Source of the DNA: Bacillota bacterium
GTDB lineage: Bacteria > Bacillota > Clostridia > Christensenellales > SZUA-584
Length of the DNA: 16,237 nt
Direction: 5' to 3'
Assembly: GCA_023415915.1 (NCBI GenBank)
Contig: JAEZIZ010000052.1
Coordinates: 1-16,237, forward strand
This document shows, piece after piece, positions 12,186 to 16,237 of the stretch (position 1 is the first letter of the stretch; each line of letters starts with the position of its first letter). Made by a program: the position numbers and the translations under genes. A model generated the notes under the pieces. That model was not told the DNA's origin. It worked only from the letters and a program-made list of their open reading frames with translations, and did no database searches.

Positions 12186-12908
12186 CTAATCTTCTTTAGA
12201 CGGTTGGTCTGTTTCTGCCTGCATAGCCCGGCTTAGATCAACCTGATTCTTTCTTAAATGTTCCTCCATTATCTTTCTGGCGCCAAACGAATCCCTGTTT
12301 CTCAGCGCCTCGATAAGTTTCCTGTGATAGTAGTATCCTGCTCTTACATCTGTCAGCCGCTTGTAGGTTCGCATGCATTCCAAAAAAGAATCCCGCATCA
12401 CCTGCTGGGTTTTGATGATTAATGGGTTCTGGGTCGCTGCTGCAATGATATTATGGAATTCAACATCGACAACCGCGCATTCTTCATCTGTAATATCCAG
12501 TTTTTCCATCTCGGCCAGGTTTTCCTCGAGTCTTCGGATTGTATTATCGTCGCATCGCTGTGCCGCAAGCTCTGCTGCTCCACACTCAAGTATCATGCGA
12601 TATTCATTCATCGCCTGTATTGTAGGCGGCATTAGCACCAGCATGGGTACCAGCCCATTAATCTGTTGACCGCTCGACAGGTCACAAACAATAGTGCCTC
12701 GTCCCTGCTTGCGCTTAACCAGCCCCAAACTGGAGAGCTTCTGCAAAGCAGCGCGAATGGATACGCGGGATACCCCCATAGTTTCGGCCAGTTCGGTTTC
12801 CGCGGGTATCTTATCCCCCGGCTTCCATTCACCCGAAGAAATCATTCCTTTTAATTGTTCAAATACTTTCTCTGAAATGTTCTGGCGCCCAATCGGTTTT
12901 ACCGGCAT
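12186..12908 (-). CDS. FadR-subfamily GntR transcriptional regulator
   Basis: A 240-residue regulator. The N-terminal winged helix (residues 10-75) has the GntR signature ISSGEWKPGDKIPAETELAE, then MGVSRVSIRAALQKLSSLGL and the wing KRKQGRGTIV. The C-terminal all-helical FCD ligand domain has the metal/ligand residues D148, H152 (VDVEFHN), H195 and H217. Regulators of this class usually bind a sugar acid or other small carboxylate and release a palindromic operator. The ATG at 12908 follows AGGAAAACG; a TTG at 12953 would add 15 residues without a ribosome site. Its own promoter is TTGACA (12984-12979) N17 TAGAAT (12961-12956). It diverges from the transketolase unit and very likely controls it through 13010-13027. 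Confidence 0.92.
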   Translation of the reverse strand: MPVKPIGRQNISEKVFEQLKGMISSGEWKPGDKIPAETELAETMGVSRVSIRAALQKLSSLGLVKRKQGRGTIVCDLSSGQQINGLVPMLVLMPPTIQAMNEYRMILECGAAELAAQRCDDNTIRRLEENLAEMEKLDITDEECAVVDVEFHNIIAAATQNPLIIKTQQVMRDSFLECMRTYKRLTDVRAGYYYHRKLIEALRNRDSFGARKIMEEHLRKNQVDLSRAMQAETDQPSKED

Positions 12909-12955
12909 CGTTTTCCTACTTTCAATCGTTTTATTTGTATTATCATATAACAAAC

Positions 12956-12984
12956 ATTCTAACTGACCAGCACTATTGTGTCAA
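12956..12984 (-). promoter_or_regulatory. Promoter of the GntR regulator gene
   Basis: On the minus strand TTGACA (12984-12979), a 17-bp spacer and TAGAAT (12961-12956, one mismatch), about 50 bp before the ATG at 12908. The operator palindrome at 13010-13027 lies 25 bp upstream of the -35 box, so autoregulation is possible. Confidence 0.65.
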
Positions 12985-12999
12985 TTTAAAATAAATTTA

Positions 13000-13028
13000 T
13001 TGACTTGGTTTGTAATATGTATTACAAT
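13000..13028 (+). promoter_or_regulatory. Transketolase-operon promoter with embedded GntR operator
   Basis: TTGACT (13000-13005), a 17-bp spacer and TACAAT (13023-13028) form a good plus-strand promoter. The spacer and most of the -10 box are covered by TTGTAATATGTATTACAA (13010-13027), two perfect 8-bp arms around TG. Bound repressor would block polymerase directly. FadR-type GntR proteins commonly use palindromes of this TTGTA...TACAA kind. Confidence 0.75.
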
Positions 13029-13029
13029 T

Positions 13030-13065
13030 CAGTTGTCATAGTGAAATCAGTTGTCTAAGTGAAAA
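13030..13065. repeat. Tandem 18-bp repeat at the start of the transketolase leader
   Basis: CAGTTGTCATAGTGAAAT (13030-13047) and CAGTTGTCTAAGTGAAAA (13048-13065) are adjacent and match at 15 of 18 positions. They lie just after the -10 box, at or just past the likely transcription start of a roughly 245-nt leader. They could be a second regulator site or a recent duplication. No riboswitch or coding frame was recognised in the remaining leader to 13279. Confidence 0.5.
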
Positions 13066-13279
13066 CCGATAAGATGAGCCTGTTAAGAGAAAACACTTGT
13101 TAAAGGATGCCGGTTAGTACGGATGCTATGCAGTTTACATTTTATAAGATAGTCGGAGATAAAGACCGATTACCATATCAATATAAGAAGAGTATTCGAC
13201 CGGTGTCAGCAGCGATTGGCCGAAAATGTTTTTGCTTTTAAAGCAGCATCTAAATCATACGGAGGGAAGTATTAGGAAT

Positions 13280-14101
13280 ATGTACAGTAAGGAACTACTG
13301 GAATCACTGACCGCAAAAGCGCAGCAGCTGCGACGCGACGTGGTCATCAGTATCGGCGTGGGTGTTGCCGGGCATATCGGGGGAGCTAACTCCGCCGCAG
13401 ATATCGTTGCAGCACTCTATTTTCATAAAATGCACATCGATCCATGTAACCCAAAAGACCCGGATCGGGACCGCTTTCTGCTCAGCAAGGGGCATGTCGC
13501 CATATTGCAGTATGCCGCACTCGCTGAAGCGGGGTTCTTCCCGGTGGAAGATCTGAAAAGCACCAAAGCGATCGGATCGCATCTTCAGGGGCATCCCGAC
13601 GTATTGAAAACGCCCGGCATCGAGGCCGGCACAGGGTCGCTCGGGCAAGGGTTGTCCATCGGCCTCGGCATGGCGCTCGGTATGAAGCTTAACGGCATCG
13701 ACCGCAGGGTTTACGTGCTCATCGGCGACGGCGAACTGGCCGAAGGACAGATTTGGGAAGCGGCAATGGCGGCCAGCGCGTATCACGCAACCAACCTCAT
13801 TGCGATCGTCGATCAGAACGGTCTGCAGGCAACGGGCGCAATAAAGGATCGGCTGAACAGCAATCCTCTGAATGAAAAATGGCGCAGCTTTGGCTGGAAC
13901 GTACTGGAGATCGACGGTCACAACATGGAGCAGATACTGACAGCGCTCGACGAAGCGCAGCATGCGGCAGATAAGCCTACCGTCATAATCGCGCATACGA
14001 TAAAAGGCAAGGGCGTAAGCTTTGCGGAAAACAATGCGGCGTATCACAATGCTCCGTTGACAGAAGAAAACTATTGCCAAGCCATGAAAGACCTGGCCTA
14101 A
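13280..14101 (+). CDS. Transketolase N-terminal (thiamine diphosphate-binding) subunit
   Basis: A 273-residue protein equal to the pyrophosphate-binding half of transketolase. Visible motifs: GHIGGANSAADI (31-42), RFLLSKGHVAILQYAAL (65-81), GSHLQGHPD (99-107), GTGSLGQGLSIGLGMALG (117-134) and the ThDP/Mg motif GDGELAEGQIWEA with its distal Asn (149-180). With the next gene it should form an (alpha-beta)2 transketolase that moves a two-carbon ketol unit from a ketose phosphate to an aldehyde. The ATG at 13280 follows GGAGGG and TTAGGA; an upstream in-frame TTG would add 18 unrelated residues. Isoleucine is mainly ATC (13 of 20 codons; 5 ATA), unlike the ATA-rich genes to the left. It is the first gene of a GntR-controlled unit. 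Specialised relatives include AptA (apulose-4-phosphate) and SqwG (sulfofructose), so the substrate is open. Confidence 0.92.
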   Translation: MYSKELLESLTAKAQQLRRDVVISIGVGVAGHIGGANSAADIVAALYFHKMHIDPCNPKDPDRDRFLLSKGHVAILQYAALAEAGFFPVEDLKSTKAIGSHLQGHPDVLKTPGIEAGTGSLGQGLSIGLGMALGMKLNGIDRRVYVLIGDGELAEGQIWEAAMAASAYHATNLIAIVDQNGLQATGAIKDRLNSNPLNEKWRSFGWNVLEIDGHNMEQILTALDEAQHAADKPTVIIAHTIKGKGVSFAENNAAYHNAPLTEENYCQAMKDLA

Positions 14102-14126
14102 AGTCTCATAGGAAAGAGGATACATT

Positions 14127-15062
14127 ATGAGTTACGATAATCAAAGAATTGCATATGGAAACACGCTGGTAGCATTAGGGGCGGAGAACCCGAACATCGT
14201 AGTGCTGGAAGCGGATCTCGGGAAATCCACCATGTCTAATATGTTTCAGGAGGCATACCCTGACAGATATTTTGAAATGGGAATTGCCGAGGCCAACATG
14301 ACGTCTGTCGCGGCGGGTCTGGCGTTATCGGGGAAAATTGCTTTTACCAATTCCTTCGCAGTATTTGCGGCAGGCCGCGCGTACGACCAGATACGGCAAA
14401 CCGTTGCAATCGGCAAGCTGAATGTCAAAATATGCGGCTCGTCCGCGGGCTGCTCGGATTTTGGAGACGGCGCGACGCATCAGTCGGTGGAGGATATCGC
14501 CATTATGAGCGCGATCCCCAACATGACGGTGCTCTGCCCGGTAGACGCTAACGAAACCGTCAAGGCTGTACGCGCAATGGCCGCGCTTGATGGTCCCTGT
14601 TATATCCGCATCAACCGTAATTCATACGACAATATCACAACGGAAGACGCACCATTTGAAATCGGCGTCCCCACCGTGCTTAAGGAGGGCGCCGACGTCG
14701 CCGTATTTGCCACGGGCTATATGTGCATCAAAGCGCTGGAAGCGGCACGCCTGCTGGAAGGCAAAATCTCTGTGAAAGTGATCAATGTCAGCACCATCAA
14801 GCCACTGAACGAGTCGTTGATCGCCTCGCTTACAGGAAGCTGCAAAGCCATTGTGACCGCAGAAGAGCACAGCATCATCGGCGGCCTGGGATCAGCCATC
14901 GCGCGCGCAGTCCGGCATCTGGGCAAGCCGTTAGAGCATGTCGGGATACAAGACGATTTCGGGTGCAGCGCACATTCTTACGACGAGATACTGTATCATC
15001 TCGGCCTGACGGCCCAAAGCGTTCAGGCCGCTGTTGAGAGCATGTATCAACTTACAAAATGA
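14127..15062 (+). CDS. Transketolase C-terminal (pyrimidine-binding) subunit
   Basis: A 311-residue partner of the preceding gene, covering the transketolase pyrimidine domain and C-terminal domain. The catalytic glutamate that activates thiamine diphosphate is E55 in RYFEMGIAEANMTSVAAGLA. Other markers: EADLGKST (28-35), TNSFAVFAAGRAYDQIR (74-90), DGATHQSVEDIAIM (114-127), CPVDANET (137-144), YIRINR (159-164) and the C-terminal VINVSTIKPLN and EEHSIIGGLGSAIA. GAGG lies before the ATG, and 25 bp separate it from the N-terminal subunit. Split transketolases are common in Firmicutes and Archaea, both as the housekeeping enzyme and as pathway-specific versions; a dedicated operon with its own regulator favours the second here (inference). 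Confidence 0.92.
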   Translation: MSYDNQRIAYGNTLVALGAENPNIVVLEADLGKSTMSNMFQEAYPDRYFEMGIAEANMTSVAAGLALSGKIAFTNSFAVFAAGRAYDQIRQTVAIGKLNVKICGSSAGCSDFGDGATHQSVEDIAIMSAIPNMTVLCPVDANETVKAVRAMAALDGPCYIRINRNSYDNITTEDAPFEIGVPTVLKEGADVAVFATGYMCIKALEAARLLEGKISVKVINVSTIKPLNESLIASLTGSCKAIVTAEEHSIIGGLGSAIARAVRHLGKPLEHVGIQDDFGCSAHSYDEILYHLGLTAQSVQAAVESMYQLTK

Positions 15063-15079
15063 GCAGGGAGGTAGAATAT

Positions 15080-15967
15080 ATGAAGATTGGTTTTATTGGG
15101 CTGGGAATTATGGGCAAACCCATGGCAAAGAACCTGATCAAAAAGGGATATTCGCTCATCGTATACGACGTTGTTTCAAAAAACATCGATGCGCTGACCG
15201 CCTCGGGCGCAACGGCGGCGAACTCTGCCAAAGCGGTGGCAGAGGAATGCGAGGTTATAATCACCATGGTGCCCAATTCGCCGCATGTGAAAGCCGCTGT
15301 GCTGGGTGCAAACGGCGTTCTGGAGGGCGCAAAGCCGGGCACGATACTGATTGATATGAGTTCCATAGCACCTCTCGCTTCTCAGGAAATCTATCAGGCC
15401 TGCGCCGAAAAGGGCGTGGAGATGCTGGACGCGCCGGTTTCCGGCGGAGAGCCGAAAGCGATTGACGGCACGTTGTCCATAATGGTTGGCGGAAAGAAGG
15501 ATGTATTCGACAAGGTCTACGATATACTGATGGAGATGGGCAGCAGCGCCGTCTATTGCGGCAGCATCGGTGCAGGGAATACTACTAAACTGGCTAACCA
15601 GATCATTGTGGCGGTTAACATCGCGGCTGTTTCGGAAGCTTATCTGCTTGCTACCAAAGCCGGTGTCGATCCTGAACTGGTGTTCGGCGCCATAAAGGGC
15701 GGTTTGGCCGGCTCCACGGTTATGAATGCTAAGGTTCCCATGATACTTGACCGTAACTTCAAACCCGGTTTTAAGGTCGATTTGCATATCAAGGATCTTA
15801 ACAATGCGATTGATACTGCGCATAACGTAGGCTCTCCCCTGCCGCTGACAGCTTCAGTAATGGAAATGCTTCAATACCTGCATGCTAACGGCTGCGGCGA
15901 GTTCGACCACAGCGCCATAGCATTGTTCTATGAACACATTGGCGGTGCGGAGATTAAAAAACAATAA
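15080..15967 (+). CDS. garR: Tartronate semialdehyde reductase (2-hydroxy-3-oxopropionate reductase)
   Basis: A 295-residue beta-hydroxyacid dehydrogenase that reduces tartronate semialdehyde to D-glycerate with NAD(P)H. The Rossmann motif GFIGLGIMGKPMA (4-16), the substrate loop DAPVSGGEPKAIDGTL (117-132), the catalytic K170 in GAGNTTKLANQ (164-174) and the segments ATKAGVDPELV, GGLAGSTV and NFKPGFKVDLHIKDL follow E. coli GarR very closely. The related 3-hydroxyisobutyrate and sulfolactaldehyde/sulfoacetaldehyde reductases share the fold, but the EPKAIDG loop favours GarR. GGGAGG precedes the ATG at 15080 by about seven bases; an upstream in-frame ATG at 15059 overlaps the transketolase stop and has poorer support. 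Last gene of the unit. The usual next enzyme, glycerate kinase, exists in the window only as a fragment at 11613. Confidence 0.93.
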   Translation: MKIGFIGLGIMGKPMAKNLIKKGYSLIVYDVVSKNIDALTASGATAANSAKAVAEECEVIITMVPNSPHVKAAVLGANGVLEGAKPGTILIDMSSIAPLASQEIYQACAEKGVEMLDAPVSGGEPKAIDGTLSIMVGGKKDVFDKVYDILMEMGSSAVYCGSIGAGNTTKLANQIIVAVNIAAVSEAYLLATKAGVDPELVFGAIKGGLAGSTVMNAKVPMILDRNFKPGFKVDLHIKDLNNAIDTAHNVGSPLPLTASVMEMLQYLHANGCGEFDHSAIALFYEHIGGAEIKKQ

Positions 15968-16018
15968 CGCAAAGCTTTCCGACTATGATCGTTGCATTCG
16001 GCAAAGCAGAGAAAATGT

Positions 16019-16054
16019 GCCTGTTCCCATCCGCGATAGAGGATGGGAACAGGC
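16019..16054. terminator. 14-bp perfect hairpin between convergent genes
   Basis: GCCTGTTCCCATCC (16019-16032) and GGATGGGAACAGGC (16041-16054) pair perfectly around an 8-nt loop. It lies between the end of garR (+) and the end of the partial gene on the minus strand. The minus-strand product is followed by ACATTTTCTCT, the plus-strand product by no clear U run. It probably acts for both units, better on the minus strand. Confidence 0.6.
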
Positions 16055-16104
16055 AGCCAAATTTAAACCATTGATTCTGATAATACCGTCCGGAATAAAA
16101 ATCT

Positions 16105-16237
16105 TTAATACAGCTTTTTAAACGCTTCGAGAAATTCATGCTTTATCTGTTCAAATGGCTTTTGCGAAAAATCGGGCTCCGCCGATATATACGGGCGGGT
16201 TTTGCTTACAACAGCGCCGGTAAGCGTCTTGAACTCA
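16105..16237 (-). CDS. 3' end of an unidentified gene (cut by the window edge)
   Basis: From the right edge a minus-strand frame of 43 codons runs to TAA at 16107-16105. The visible C-terminus starts EFKTLTGAVVSKTRPYISAE, continues PDFSQKPFEQIKHEF and ends LEAFKKLY. Composition is natural for a soluble protein with a final amphipathic helix. I do not recognise the family from this tail. The frame is uninterrupted, a strong hairpin follows 51 bp past the stop, and the gene converges with garR, all of which supports a real gene. Confidence 0.6.
   Translation of the reverse strand, partial: EFKTLTGAVVSKTRPYISAEPDFSQKPFEQIKHEFLEAFKKLY

Noticed and set aside
13304..14125. Minus-strand frame of 273 codons opposite the transketolase N subunit
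   Set aside because: The plus-strand frame has all the transketolase motifs and a ribosome site; the antisense frame has neither.

Overview
The window looks like chromosomal DNA of a strictly anaerobic Gram-positive bacterium of the Clostridia type. This rests on a flavin-based [FeFe]-hydrogenase operon, a DUF3796/XRE gene pair, a DUF4173 membrane protein, strong purine-rich ribosome binding sites and TTGACA-17-TATAAT-like promoters. I cannot name the genus from the sequence; a Christensenella-like gut or sediment clostridium would fit but is a guess.

Layout. 1-340: no convincing gene; hairpins, a relic copy of a tRNA 3' end and a very long palindrome. 341-415 (-): tRNA-Glu(CUC). 589-1132 (+): DUF3796 membrane protein and small XRE regulator behind a promoter with an operator-like palindrome. 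1202-2858 (-): a 47-codon small gene overlapping the start of a DUF4173 membrane protein. 3054-8700 (-): a three-gene hydrogenase operon, hydC-hydB-hydA. 9003-9677 (+): a divergent orphan OmpR-type regulator with an incomplete phosphorylation pocket. 9678-9959: convergent intergenic region rich in hairpins. 9960-12056 (-): amidohydrolase, short-chain dehydrogenase and a decayed 3' fragment of glycerate kinase. 12186-12908 (-): FadR-type GntR regulator. 13280-15967 (+): split transketolase (two subunits) and tartronate semialdehyde reductase (garR). 16105-16237 (-): 3' end of an unidentified gene.

The most unusual gene is hydB. A NuoF-like NADH/FMN subunit is fused in frame to a complete GltD/NfnB-like FAD-NADP(H) oxidoreductase, in place of the C-terminal two-cluster ferredoxin domain usual in HydB. 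With HydC (NuoE-like) and HydA (H-cluster subunit with an extra C-terminal coiled coil), this predicts a complex that could couple H2, NAD(H), NADP(H) and possibly ferredoxin. The hyd promoter has a weak -35 box and, just upstream of it, a perfect 10-bp tandem repeat. That is a plausible site for the divergently encoded OmpR-type regulator.

The right half is a sugar or sugar-acid catabolic island. GntR probably controls both flanking units: an 18-bp palindrome lies between the -35 and -10 boxes of the transketolase promoter, and a 14/16-matching copy lies upstream of the oppositely oriented dehydrogenase/amidohydrolase unit. The first gene of that second unit was apparently glycerate kinase, now truncated. 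Isoleucine codons (ATC preferred in the transketolase gene, ATA strongly preferred in the regulator beside the hydrogenase) suggest this island has a different history from the left half.
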